A stretch of DNA of 64,000 bases from Sindora glabra (taxonomy: Eukaryota; Streptophyta; Magnoliopsida; Fabales; Fabaceae). Position numbers and translations under genes: made by a program. Below are positions 28,070 to 39,973 of this stretch, piece after piece. How positions within the stretch are numbered: position 1 is the stretch's first letter; each line of letters begins with the position of its first letter. The DNA is taken from positions 81,308,693-81,372,692 of the forward strand of contig CM035232.1 in NCBI GenBank assembly GCA_020226215.1, read 5' to 3'. The notes below the pieces were generated by a model that searched no databases, was not told the origin of the DNA, and worked only from the letters and a program-made list of their open reading frames with translations.

Positions 28070-28230
28070 TAATGTATATGGGGTAGAACACGGCCCATGT
28101 TGTACCTCGTGTTCTTTTACGAAGGCAGATCAGTAATGTACATGGGGCAGAACACGGCCCATGTTGTACCCCATGTTCTGAACACAGGGTAGAACACGAC
28201 CCATGTTCACCCCCGTGTTCTTTGTCAAGT
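28070..28230. repeat. Decayed ACACGG palindrome array in LTR A3
   Basis: Repeats of GGGTAGAACACGGCCCATGT and related forms. Many CCGTGT positions have become CCATGT, a G-to-A change at a CpG site, which spoils the palindromes seen in A1. Confidence 0.8.
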
Positions 28231-28609
28231 GAACATTTTGGCTTTAATTCTTCATGGTTTGCACGATTTTGCCTCCGGATCCTTTTCTAATGCTCTTATG
28301 TGTTATTCCAAAGCCTGAAATTAAAGTATAGAGCATCTAAGTATGCATTTATTTAAGTGGAGGAAGTAAAGAATACATAAGGTTTAAGGAAAGTGATGAT
28401 GTTCTAATAAGAACTATGATATGTATTTGTATAGACTAAGGAGTGACAACTTGGAAAGGCAAAGGGAAATTGTAAAGAAGTTTTAAGTGAGGGCAAAAGA
28501 GACATCACCATTGGAAGCTTATAAAAGGTAGTTAGCTTTATCCTTAAGCTCTATTTTCTATTTACATGATTTTTGGTATACTTTGCCATTATATGGAATG
28601 TGTATGAAA

Positions 28610-28900
28610 TAGCTGTGTGCACACCCCAGGAAGACAGTTAAATACTGTGTGAGTAAGGCCTATGGCCCAAGTTATCCCCGGGATGGTAATGAATTTACTG
28701 TGTGCACACCCCGGGAAGACAGTCAAATACTGTGTGAGTAAGGCCTATGGCCCGAGTTATCCCCGGGATGGTATGAAATTGTTGTGTGCGGTACCTATGG
28801 CTAGACACCTCGGGAAGACAGTGTGGAACTGTGTGTGTAAGGCCTATGGCCCAAGTTCACCCCGGGAAGACAGTGAATTGCTGTATGAGGCCTAGGTACG
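28610..28900 (+). repeat. Expanded CCCGGGAAGACAGT tandem array in LTR A3
   Basis: Four to five units of ACCCCGGGAAGACAGT alternating with AAGGCCTATGGCCCGAGTTA and GGTATGAAAT. Two adjacent units near 28616-28720 and 28700-28790 are nearly identical, which points to recent local duplication. Confidence 0.85.
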
Positions 28901-29399
28901 ATTATCTGTGATGGCCATCTAGATATTGATATAAGTCCTTGAATGGGCTTGATGATTGCTGTGTGCAGTGCATATTTCCTACAATGGTATGGAATGAGAT
29001 GATAAATGATTGATTGATTTCGAAATGTACGTCTTAATTGCTTAAGGATCTGGAATGGCTCAATATATTTTTACAGTGATGGCTTGCTACTGGGAAACTC
29101 TGTTTCTTATATTTTTCTGTATTGTTACTAACCATTCCAGGTGATGCTTCTAAAGGCTCTCTTGACAAGGGAGAATAGAGATTTGAAGATGTATTAAGAA
29201 TGATTGTATAGTTGTTAATTTTGTAAATGATGGATGTAAAGTTGAACTTTTGTATAATGACCTGACCCTTGCCTTTATGATATGAGATACAGAAATTTGT
29301 GGTATTGTGAGCTAGTTCAAAGTAGAAGTCAAATTAGTATGCGTTAATTACCTATTTAATGAGGATTAAGGTGTTGATAAGTAAGGGAGTTACAGAGAT

Positions 29400-29693
29400 A
29401 GGCTAGTTAGTATGATGAAAGTGGTAGGACATATCATGTTAGTTATTAAAATAAATTGATTTTAACATCGATTGCTTAAAATAAATAACATTGAATTTTA
29501 TTTTCCACGATCATAGAAAATTAAATAACGTCAGTTGTTTTTGATATAAAAATTAAAGTAATTGCTATATTTTATGATAATTTTAAAATCGATGTTAAAA
29601 CAATATATACAACAATGTTTGATTAAACATCAATTGATTTTTGATATGTAATTCCTTAAACACCTAACATTAATTAGGTATTTTGTAGTAGTG
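29400..29693 (+). mobile_element. Right-end fragment of a CACTA-like DNA transposon
   Basis: It ends GTATTTTGTAGTAGTG, the complement of CACTACTACAAAATAC, which is a typical CACTA-type terminus. Inside are repeated subterminal phrases such as AAATCGATGTTAA, AACATCGATTG and AACATCAATTGATTTTTGA in both orientations. CACTA transposases bind subterminal repeats of this kind. The left part is cut off or masked by solo LTR A3. The terminus matches the one at 63110. Confidence 0.6.
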
Positions 29694-30474
29694 ATATGAT
29701 CGACAATGCCCTAAATATATATTCTGGGCAAGTATAGTCGACTATAAACATGGTCGACTATAAACCAAAAAATCATTCCCTACATTTTAATAACTAACTA
29801 TATAGTTGACTATAAGCAATCAAAATTGTTTTAAACCCTTAATTAACTATATTGTCAACTATGGTCCCTAAGCTATCCTCGAGGCTCCTATAGTTGAGTA
29901 TATAGTCGACTTTATTTAGTTTAACTAATGATATCATGACATGTAAAGGGGCCTAGGCATGTTTAGTATTTAAATATTAAGCTAACTTATTGTATGATGA
30001 ATAAAGGTTAAACACATGATGTACGATCATGGAAAGAAGCATTGTGCAATTGAGAAATATAAATAATGTTGCTTATAGAATTTTGATGTTGTTAAATGAA
30101 TGAATAAAGTTATATGGCCATGAAATAAGGCATAGGTAACCTTCATTATTAAATGTGATATATGAATAAGATTAATGGTATTGAAATACGGGAATATAAT
30201 AAGAAAGAAATTATATTTGAATAATGAGAAATTGTGCTACAAGATGTGAATAGAAATTATTCTACAATTATGAATTGAATTAACTTATATAGCCATACAC
30301 TAACGCATGGTATATTTGTGACAAAAAGCAAGTTATCTAAGTTTAAGTTATAATATGAGAAATAGTTTAATATGAATTATGTTAAGTGAAAGTGTGATGA
30401 GGAAAATATGAAAAACTAGATCTAGTAGATCAGTAATTATTTGTGAAAGGAAAAAACAAACACTAGAGGAAAAA
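29694..30474. other. Spacer with repeated GTCGAC-type palindromes
   Basis: No coding region is seen. Between about 29729 and 29915 the phrase TAGTCGACTATA and decayed forms (TAGTTGACTATA, TTGTCAACTAT, TATAGTTGAGTATA) recur six to seven times. The rest is plain AT-rich sequence leading to the left end of LTR E1. Confidence 0.5.
29729..29915. repeat. Cluster of palindromic TATAGTCGACTATA-like motifs
   Basis: The motif is self-complementary. Its copies differ mainly by C-to-T or G-to-A changes at the central CpG, as expected for decay of methylated cytosine. Confidence 0.7.
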
Positions 30475-33400
30475 TGGTTACATCCTTTTTGTAATTTAAG
30501 AATTTACCTAAAGTAAAAAGGATGAACAATGGGTAATAAGCATTGTAAATAGGAAAAACTACAAAATATAAGTAAGTTGAAGAGTCTAAGTGAATGTAAG
30601 AGATATTTCGAGCAAAAAATGAAAATGTCCCTACCTTTTAACCTTAAATCAAGCCTCTTCCTTCTTTATTTCTCCCTAAATACCTGAGCACCCTGCTTGC
30701 CTTCATTTTTCTTTTTCATCATCTTCTACTTCCTCTCTTTTCTAATAAAATTATATAAATCCACAAAGGTAGGTGAAGAATCAAGTTAGAATCATCATCT
30801 AAGATAAAGATCCTTAAACCTTGCTAACCTTACATTCTTTCTCTCTTTTGGATAGTTAATGAAGCTCATCAAAGGCTTAAAAGCGAAAATGGAACCTTAA
30901 CCTAAAATCTCTTAAAACCTCAGATAATGAAAGAGGAAGAATAATAGATGCAGCCTTTCTAACCTTCCTCTAGGCAAGTTAAGTGAATACTCTAGCTCAA
31001 ATCTTCAAATTTTCAAAAGATTATAATTTGATGAATAGTGAACCAAATTGGGCATTTCTAGGAAATCTTGAACTAATAGTGAAATGAGTAAGGGTTTAAT
31101 ATTAAAAATAGCCTAAACTAAATTCTTGGTAAGTATGAATGGATTGATAAGCTTGAATTGAGAATGAAATAAGTTTAAAGGGGATGAAATCCCTTTATAA
31201 ATAGTAATTTCACAATAAGAATTCTATGGAAAAACTAATAGAATAGCTACCCATTTTGCATGAATAACCTCTTATTATGTTGGAGAATTCCTAGAATCCC
31301 TACTCAGTAGCAAATAACCAACTAGTGCTATCTTGTTTCCATGATTTAATGGTAATTTACTTCAGAAATAGTAAAATAATAGGTTCTAACACTCAAAAGA
31401 TAACTTTTAATACATAAAACACTAAGCATTATCAAGTGATAGGTTAGTATGGGAAGGTAAAATTAAGGTACTACTATCTTTTTATTTTTCTTCATATGTT
31501 CATTATGGTTATGATAGGATAACTCTATCAATGAATCAAGTGGCCATGCATTGAAGGCATAAGGATGTGTTATGCCTTATGAATGCATGTATGACGAGAT
31601 GAATCATAATTGTATACTAAATGTGCTAAAACCATGCAAATAAGGCATATGAGTTGTCTTTAGCCAAGATTGATGAATTTATAAAAATAAATTATAGCAC
31701 ATATGATTGTCCAAAAATGGAATTAGGGTAACAAAGGTGGTGTGTATGAGGTTAACCCTAGAGGGATGATAATGAAGCTTATATGGGGTATAAGGTTAAA
31801 AGGAAGTCACAAGGTGGTATATCCTTTTTTTCTCATTTATTTTCTATAAATGTGTTACTATGATTATGATAATAAAATTATGGTGTAATATATTTCTTCT
31901 CTAGTTCATGTTAGCAAATGCTTAAGGGACATATGAATGCTACAATGTTGACTTCTAAGGGTGGTTAGGCAAAATATGTACTTAAGGATAAAGCTAGGAA
32001 CTTCATGTGTGTTAATTGATGGGAGAAAATTTTTTGTTAGAAACATGTATCTTATATTTGAAATATTATCTGTGCTAGTATATTCATTCACTATGTCATG
32101 CATTATCATGATCCATGTTATGGTTATCATGATTGGCGTAAAGATATCTAATTAGTGCTAGTTTCCTAAATAGATATCTCCACGAGCCTTCATACTCTAA
32201 TACCCTTATTAAATTATTATTGCAAAAGAAATAGACATTTAAACTTAAAATAAAATGCATATATTATAAGTTAAAAGCTGTATACATACATACATTCCAA
32301 AAATATTATTTACACAAACATATAATTCACAAAATATTTCAAATTTCAAAGATTGAACCCATATTAGGTAGTATCCCATAGATATCATAAAGGAACTAAA
32401 AGGTTACTAAGAAAGTATCAATTTACTGCCTCAGCTCCATAATCAGTACTTATCATTAAATATATATAACAAAGAATGAGTATCAAATATACTCAATGAG
32501 TGGTATTCATCACCTTATACTAAAAGTTTTCACCACAAAAGATTAACCTTATAGTTGTGTATGATTCCTATCTAATGTTTTATAGGGAATTTTTCCTTAT
32601 GTATCATTGGTATAATTCATCATAGAAAATAGTAATGGTAGATATACAAGCGTCACCTTATCTTTGATCCCACCTTATCCCCTGCCACCTTAGGCTTTAA
32701 GCCATCAATCTTTTCCTTCTACTACTAACCACCCCTCTCCTTCTTTGCAAAGGATATTATATCTCTCCCTCTCAATTCAAAATAAGCAATAATGGGATGT
32801 CAACACATTAACCATTTTATCCATTTCCAAGTGTATAGACAAATGCCCACCATACCATAAATGTTTTATGAAATTCTTTCTTGACAATCTCAAGGAGTCT
32901 CAAGCAAACTTATATTTGTATCACAACTTAGAGCTTCTTTTTGAGCTCCTAAATTCATTCTAAATTTCACCATAAATTATTCCAATATTTATACCATTTT
33001 ATTACACAAGATTCAGCAATAAAATTACTTAAAATACTTCCAAGGATACTGTTCACTTAGAACCCAAAAGAAGAATTACAAAATAGGGCAGCATAGGAGC
33101 ACGTGTAATTAAGCCCCTTTTTACTAGTCAAATGGGATCTAATTGTTACCAAATTTTGCCAAAAAAATCCTAACACATTGAATGAAAGATAAATTAGGTG
33201 TTGTACGAATAACTTCATAGGTTTACAAGTGTGTCAAAAGTAAAATCTCAAATTAACCAAATTCAGACAGCTTCAGAGTTGCTGAAATAAAGCTACCATT
33301 TGGATAACCAAATTAACTCCTAATGCCACAAAATTTTATCAAGAGCTTGATAAAATCCAAAATGATACATTCTAGAAGTTCCATAATTTTTACCATTCAT

Positions 33401-35581
33401 TTTATGGGTCAAATAAATTGAAACCCGAGACCAATTAGACAGGGTTAAAACTAAGACAGCATTGGAGCACTTGAAATAGAAAATTTTATTGGATATCTAA
33501 ATGAACTCTGATTACTGCCAAATTTTTCTATAAGTCTCCTAACATATGGAAGGGTAATAAAAAAAATTCTCATGAATTTTAATAATCATTTTATACCTTA
33601 AAAAAATATCAAACCTGTGACCAGCTAGCATAAGGTTTTGAAATGGACAAAATTGGGAGTTCCACCATCAACTTGCCTTATCACCTACCTAAAAATTTTT
33701 AGAAATTCTTAAATTCATTTACATTCATTCTATCACTAATAATAACCATAAAATTCTAAAATATTAATTTTTAAAGTTCCCCAAAACTTCAGTTACACTA
33801 GGTATTTTAAACCCTTAGTCAGCACCACATGAAAAAAGTTGGTTCCAATTCCACAGATTTCTATTTCTATTTTTCCCAAATAATTTTGATGAATCCTTTT
33901 TCTAACACTCTTGAAATTAATATTTCAACAAAATATTATCATAATATTGATTAGAGCACCCTAAACAGAATCATACCTCAGCATATTTCAAATAAAAAAT
34001 AAGAAAGCATATACTAACAATATCATCACTTATTCCTTTAAAATGGCTCCAAAATAATGAGAGTTACCACTCACCTTAATTTTTCTTCTTCTAAAATGCA
34101 AACAATTCTCTTTGAAATGGCAAGGGAAGATTCTTGAAAATGAATTAAATTTTATACGTTTTAGGAGAAGATTAATGATGGTTTATGGAAGAAATTGAAG
34201 GAATTTCTTACTTACCTTACTAGATTAGGAAGTAATTTCTAAAACCTCTTTGTTTTCCCACTTGAAAAGCTTGGACTTCTTTTCTCTTTTTTTCTCTCAA
34301 GGCTACAGTTTGGTGTTGGTTTATAGGTAGAAATTTTTTGCTCTCAAGGCCCCAATATTATATAAAAAAACTTAACCCTAATTAATTTTTTCTTGAATTT
34401 GAAGAAAATTCTTTGGACAATTAGCCAACCATTTTGCACGTCCAAGTGTGTTATTTCTACAGCAAATGATGATCCTTTTGGCCAATAAAATTTAGCCACA
34501 CAAAAAGGTTAAATTTGGTTAATACACTAAAGCCCCAAATCTACCTTTTTTTTCACTTTGGTCCTTACTTCCTTTGGAAGCTTAGGCCAACCATGGACCC
34601 ATGTTTTTAGGCTTAAAAATTTATATTTGGGCCTTTAAAACTTGGGCCAATACAACTCAATATAATAAAAATCATACCACTCAAAAGATAAAAAGGATTT
34701 ATTACAAATTGACCCCAAAATTTTCACTTCCTTTGCATTTTTGTCCCTAAACCTTTAACTATTTTTGGACCTTTATTTTTGGTCTTCCATAAACATTTTT
34801 AGGCCCTAAAAATTAACTTAGGCTAGCCTATGAATTTTCAAAAATAAATTACTATATTTTCGGCTCTTTTTATCACCTTTTCAATTTATCGAGTTTTAAA
34901 AATTCAACAAATTTCTCAGTGAAATTTTCTAAACCTATTATTAGATTTATATTTTTTTTTCTATCATGATGCCTATTAAAATTTTCAAAATTATTCTAGT
35001 TGGACTTATTCTCAAATTACTTTTACAATTCCTCCAAATTTTACCTAATTTTTCTTATAGGATTTTTAAAAAAAAATGTCTTACTTGATATCTCTTGTCC
35101 TATTTTAGGATTTTACACACACTTACTTATTTTGGTGTTTTCCTTTATAAGATATTCAAAGAAAACATTTACTACCACCCAATGTTCAATTCAATGAAAG
35201 TTAAATGATATAATTTCGACAATAACTATAAGTAGGAAATAGCAATACAAGGGTTGCATCTATGTGGAAAATAGGAATGTTACCTCCTTAATTAATATAT
35301 AAATATAGTTTTCTTTTCTCTTAAACATTAAAAAGTTCTATACATAATAGATAATTGAAGAGGAAAGTTTGCATTACTAAGTTGGTAAAAACTATGCTAG
35401 TCACAATTGTGTAAGTATTGTGAAAAAGTTAGTATTATAGCATAATCTAGGTACCTAGTAGGATAAGGCATTTAAGATGTGTTGTTGTTGCCTAAATAGA
35501 TATTAATTGAATTTATACTAGTGGTATGTGTGCACTTGAGATGAATTACCACAAGCACCATTTTAATGAATTTTATTTGCC
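30475..35581 (+). mobile_element. LTR E1 (family E), split by solo LTR D2
   Basis: It starts near 30475 (TGGTTACATCC). The part 30475-32093 aligns with 41018-42113 plus 44011-44500 of E2, and 35118-35500 aligns with 62290-62700 of E2. Strong landmarks are AAAATGTCCCTACCTTTT (30631) against AAAATGTCCCTGCCTTTT (41161), and AGATGAATCATAATTGTATA in both. E1 lacks the B LTR and the Athila-like element present in E2, so it serves as an empty-site reference. The right end is not clearly defined. No protein is encoded. Confidence 0.7.
32094..35117 (-). mobile_element. Solo LTR D2 (family D), inserted in LTR E1
   Basis: It aligns with D1: a shared AAGATATCTAATTAGT-like start, CATACTCAATGAGTG-type block (32490), the pyrimidine block near 32660-32780 and AT-rich tail. 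On the + strand its right end is GGATTTTACA, the counterpart of GTATTACA in D1. The left end is less certain: TGTCATGCATT at 32094 fits best, with CACTA before it and CACAC after the right end, a poor duplication. E2 has no such insertion at the matching place near 62285. Confidence 0.68.
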
Positions 35582-35589
35582 TTTATGAG

Positions 35590-36023
35590 TAAACATGTAC
35601 ATGGGTTGGGTCAAGTTAGTTTCGAGCCAGGCCGGGCCAGGCCATCCAAGCCAAATTATATAAAATTTATGGCCTAAGCCCAGTCCGGCCCGATTGCCCA
35701 AATAATTTTTTTTAATTTTTAAGTAAAACTAATTTTTAAAATAAAAAATATATATTTAAAAAAATAAATTGATATTTAAATATATAAAATATTTAATTAT
35801 ATTTAATTAATTTTTTATTAAAAATAAATTAATATAATTGGGTTGAGCTGGGCCGGGCTAGGCTAGGCTAAGTCTATCGAGCTTTTTTATCTTAACTTGA
35901 GCCTGGCCCAATTATTAATCAAGCTTTGAAAAAATGCCCAACAGGCTATCAAGCCAAAAAAACATAGCCTAAATCCTCTATTTTTGTGAGCTGGGTAGGT
36001 TGCTCGGCCCATTTACATTTTTA
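35590..36023. mobile_element. Non-autonomous hAT-like element rich in GGGCC motifs
   Basis: The ends are inverted repeats: TAAACATGTACATGGGT on the left, and the complement of the right end, TAAAAATGTAAATGGGC. An 8-bp target duplication, TTTATGAG (35582-35589) and CTTATGAG (36024-36031), matches at seven of eight positions; 8 bp is typical of hAT transposons. The interior has clusters such as GCCAGGCCGGGCCAGGCC and GGGCCGGGCTAGGCTAGGC around an AT-rich centre. No transposase is encoded, so movement would depend on a partner elsewhere. Confidence 0.82.
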
Positions 36024-36031
36024 CTTATGAG

Positions 36032-37289
36032 TCTAATGGTTGAATGTGCTTGCGATTGTTTGTTTAACGATCATATTAAATGTTGTTTAAAAGTTTGAAA
36101 GTCTTATAAATGGTAATGACAAGGCACTGATTTATGAACATCATGGTTAAGCATTATCTATTAATCAATGGATTTGAAATAGTAAGTGATAGAAAGGAAG
36201 CAATAGCTTATAAATGTCCTTTGTATATAGTAGACACATTTTGATGAGTCTTAGGAATAGGCCATGCGGCTGCTTATGTAAGAACTAAAGGTTGTGCCCA
36301 TGCATGATTCTATAATTGAAGAAAGATTAAGCAATGAGAGTTAATACAATGGAAGGTGTATTTCCTATAGACGGTGGAGGAATGAAGATAATATGTTATA
36401 ATGACATTGCTTAGCGGTTTTATCCATATAAGAACCATGATAACAATGGTAATATGTTTTATTGGTGTCAGAAAATTATAATAAGTCATTCATAATATGG
36501 CAATTTATTTATGGTAATTGAAGTGTAAGACTCTTTTCACTTTATGTAGGAGTTCAAGACTATATTTGATTACAATGTTATCAGAAAAGGACTAAGAGAA
36601 AATCAAAGGTTTACTTAGGAAGGGTTATGCCAAACTAGGAAGTTACCTTAGGTTCATGTATGATCTTCTCACTTACTTTGTTGTTGCTGCTAAAGTGGTA
36701 AGGTGAGATTCCACACATAGTTTAAAGGTTATTGATACATAATTTACTTATGGGAAATACCTTAAGAGAAAAGATGCATAGGAAGCAATGAAACAAGAAT
36801 AAAGAATCGATGGAATAGGTTAGTGGCCCTCATTCTAGCATGGGATACAATAAAGATAAAGGTTTAAGATAATGAGAACACAGGAAGAATGGTGATATGA
36901 CTAATGGTGCTAAATTAGTGTAGAAGGGTCATTTAAGGGTTAAGCATTACATCCTAGGTATAAATGTTGTTGACATAAATCAATAACCATTTTTTATAAA
37001 ATTGCTTAGGATTTATGCTATTCTCACCACTCTAACTTCCCTAAACTCTATTTTTCACCTTCTAAACACTTAAATGCCCTATGTAAACACTAACTCATCC
37101 CTCTCTAACATCATCCTTTTTCCTTTTACTAATTAAAGATTGAAACTTCTTAATAACATAGGAATTTCAAGGTTTTAAACATTATTTTAGGGGGTTTTCT
37201 CTTTCTAAACACTTAATCTCTCCCTTTCATGCATTTAAATCAATCATCTAATGGTTCCCAATTGAAACCTGTAAAATGTTCCTTTTCCA
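36032..37289. other. Spacer right of the hAT-like element
   Basis: No protein or RNA gene is supported. The last 200 bases are pyrimidine-rich and lead into the decayed coding region that follows; they may be its untranslated leader. Confidence 0.45.
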
Positions 37290-38262
37290 ATTCCCTCGAA
37301 GATGTTGGGGATGAAATTGAAGCTAATAAGGAAATGGATGCCTAATTCTCCACGATGGAGCAATAAAGTGGCTATCAAAAGAGTTTTCGGCAGAAGATGG
37401 TGCTCAGATGTAAATAAATTCTCTAAAGATGAAAGATTTCCTTAGTTGAGGAATTTTAATGCTTTAAGATTCAAAGGATTCCTTACTTTAGACATTAAAT
37501 ATTTGAATGCTATTACTTGGGCTTTTTATGCTAGTATAGAAGTATATGATAATCAATCTATGATTAAGTTAAAAATTTGTAGACAAAGAATCTATATAAA
37601 TATGGGTACCTTAATGTAGTTACTAGGTTTAAAATGTGAAAAAGGCATTTGGGTGATTAATGTACTTAGAGATTTAGTAAGATCAAATGATAGGTACAAT
37701 AAAGAAGAACAAATCGCTGCAATTTTTCAAGGGAAAAACCCCTATAAAGAAATTACTTTGAATGATTTTAATGTTTCTCTATGAGCACTTTTATACATTA
37801 TGGACAATATGATGTTAAACAAAGTGGGAACTAAGATAATATGAGTGATGTGAGGTTATATTTAATATGGGCAATCATCAAAAAATGCCCAACTAATATT
37901 CCTTTCTTAATTGTGTGAAAACTGAGGAATGTAGCTCACCAAAAGTGATCACTCCTTTCTTATAAACATCTAATAACCCATATCATGGAGCAGTAAAAAA
38001 TTGATATTATAGGGATAGCTATTGAATATCAAGCTCCATACAAAAAGTCCAATCTAATATGTTAGGCCTAACAGAGTATGCAAACAAGGAAGAGGTATGG
38101 TAGAGGAAACCACATATTGTTACCTAAAGAAGGGTAAGAGGATAAAAAAAACAAAAAAGGCTACTACAAAGGTGGTAAATAGGAGAGCTTAGTTCTCTTA
38201 TGCTCCAGAGTAGGTAAGTGCTTCTTTTAATGACCATCTAGCCGAGTTCAAGAGTTTAGTAT
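37290..38262 (+). pseudogene. Decayed plant-transposon-type protein gene, 5' part
   Basis: Conceptual reading on the + strand shows coding-like stretches over about 900 bp, broken by stops and frame changes. Near 37440-37560 comes LRNFNALRFKGFLTLDIKYL, soon followed by AITWAFYASIEVYD. Then KICRQRIYINMGTL and, near 37840-37960, VRLYLIWAIIKKCPTNIPFL followed by a histidine-containing stretch. This order resembles the domain annotated in databases as 'putative plant transposon protein' (PF20167, as I remember it), which has no proven activity and often sits inside retroelements. A B-type LTR interrupts it at 38263, and it resumes at 39739. The family call is by eye only. Confidence 0.5.
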
Positions 38263-39738
38263 TAATATAAGTCATTTCATATCAAAAATTAAACTAAATC
38301 TACATTACCAAATAGATAGGGAGAGTCCAAGTCAAACCCAAAGGATTACCAATTAACCTTAGGTTGCAAATTATAAATACAATAAAGGGATTTGTATAAA
38401 ACTGTTATACTAAATAAAAATTAAAAATATTAAATGAAAGAAAAACTACAATAATAAAACCTTTAGTTCAAGGAACATCACACTCTAACTCTTATATTTT
38501 CATTAGCACTCAACAATTCAGCTTACAATTTTAACACTTAACCAATGAATACCCTAAAGTTGACAATAGTCAAACAAATTCTAAATGTAGATTAACTAAA
38601 ACAAGCAATCAATCAATCCTTTATTATTAACTCAATTTAAAACAAGCAACTAAATTAAATTAATAATAGTTTCAAGCATTTAAAACTAAGTTAAGCCAAA
38701 TTTAAAAATTTTACAAACTACAATTGTTAAAATCGTTCTTTGATTTTCATAGACATTATAGAATTAATAAGTAAAATTTAGATATCCATTTGCTCCTAAT
38801 TTATAATCAACTATATTGATTCTGTAAGCAAGAATCAGAAAAAAAATCAATCACATAGCATCAAATTACCAAGAATAATTAACTAATAAGCCTTCTTAAT
38901 TAATCATTAAAGCAATCATAATCAATAAAGAATAGAAAATAAAGAGATGAATGAATTATAAACAAATTGAAGAGAGAAGTCTCAAGTCAAACTAAATTAG
39001 GAGTGCTTAGGCCCTTAAATTGATGTAGATTTAGCCTTATACAGCTTCTTCTAAAGAAAATAAAAGAAGAAGAATGAAAAATGCTATCTAGAATGTAAGA
39101 CCTTTAACTGTGATTTCCTAAGCTATAAAACCTAATAAGCCTAGTTAATATGCCTCCTAGGATGACAAAAAATAAGCCCTTTCTAATTTTAGAATCTAAG
39201 AGCCTAATTTATAATTTAATCTGCTAATAGTGTTTTACTGCAATAATTTTTGTAAGTTAGCTTCCAATCCATGTTTAACCTTTAAAATGATGTAGTTTCA
39301 CTAAACTCAAATATGAAAGTTGTTAGGTTAAGTCTTAAGCAACTTTGGGAACTAGTTTCACTTTAATTGGATCTCTGATGCTCCAAATATAGCTCAAAAA
39401 TTAATACTAGTTCAACTTAGATAAAAATAAAACATTAACTTCATAACTATTTTTAACCTCCCAAATGCCTAAACTAGGCTTCAGCCAAAACATGAAATTT
39501 TAGGAATTTTTCTAAGCTTTCCAACAATTAAAAGATCATGCAATTTAGACATACAAAACTCAAGTTATAGCTAAAAACCTAAAATAGTGTAAAAATCCAA
39601 CAATAATCAAATAATTTAAAGATATTGGAAAACCATCACCCAAACATATAAAAATGTTAATTCTATAAAATTAAGCATATGTAATATAATAAGAGAAATA
39701 AATAGAAGCAAATAATATATAAAATATCTTGCACATTA
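38263..39738 (-). mobile_element. Solo LTR of family B (B4)
   Basis: The right half (38990-39738) aligns closely with 24200-24796 and 61650-62241, ending TCTTGCACATTA. The left end begins TAATATAAGTC, probably from TGATATAAGTC by one G-to-A change. AGTAT (38258-38262) and AGTAC (39739-39743) form a 4-of-5 target duplication. No primer-binding site or internal region follows, so it is a solo LTR. It is in the same orientation as the Athila-like elements. Confidence 0.72.
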
Positions 39739-39973
39739 AGTACTTTCTATACTCCAAAGTATGCATACCACTTTCACTAAGTGTATACAAACTTTAGAAG
39801 ACTAGGTGTAGGCCATGGGAGATATAATTAAGGATAAGTTCTACATATTAGAAGCAGAGTTTACAGAGTTTAGGAAACATCTTGGCTAAGTTGATGATGC
39901 AATTAATAAGTTTGCAAACTATTGGGACCTACCCCCAACTGATGGTGACTATGGTGGTCATGTTTTAGTTTAA
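39739..39973 (+). pseudogene. Decayed plant-transposon-type protein gene, 3' part
   Basis: After the B4 LTR a coding-like stretch continues, with DKFYILEAEFTEFRKHLG followed shortly by DAINKFANYWDLPPTDGDYG (39830-39960), and then stops at about 39973. It is best read as the tail of the pseudogene at 37290-38262, because the LTR lies between with matching target duplications. Confidence 0.45.

Larger units (their letters stand above)
26966..29394 (+). mobile_element. Solo LTR A3 (family A)
   Basis: It starts TGTAATATCCCGAA and ends GGGAGTTACA. GAGAT lies on both sides (26961-26965 and 29395-29399). It aligns with A1 and A2 from end to end: leader, GA-rich block near 27573, decayed ACACGG array near 28075-28225, expanded CCCGGG array near 28610-28900, and 3' block. 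It is the shortest copy and, by eye, keeps the most regular terminal sequence. The 77-codon frame at 28662-28895 lies in the tandem array and is not a gene. Confidence 0.93.

Noticed and set aside
28662..28895. 77-codon frame with internal protein repeats
   Set aside because: It is the translation of the tandem DNA repeat in LTR A3.
35620..36000. GGGCC-rich block as a CpG-island promoter
   Set aside because: It lies within a 434-bp element with inverted ends and an 8-bp target duplication, so a mobile element explains it better.
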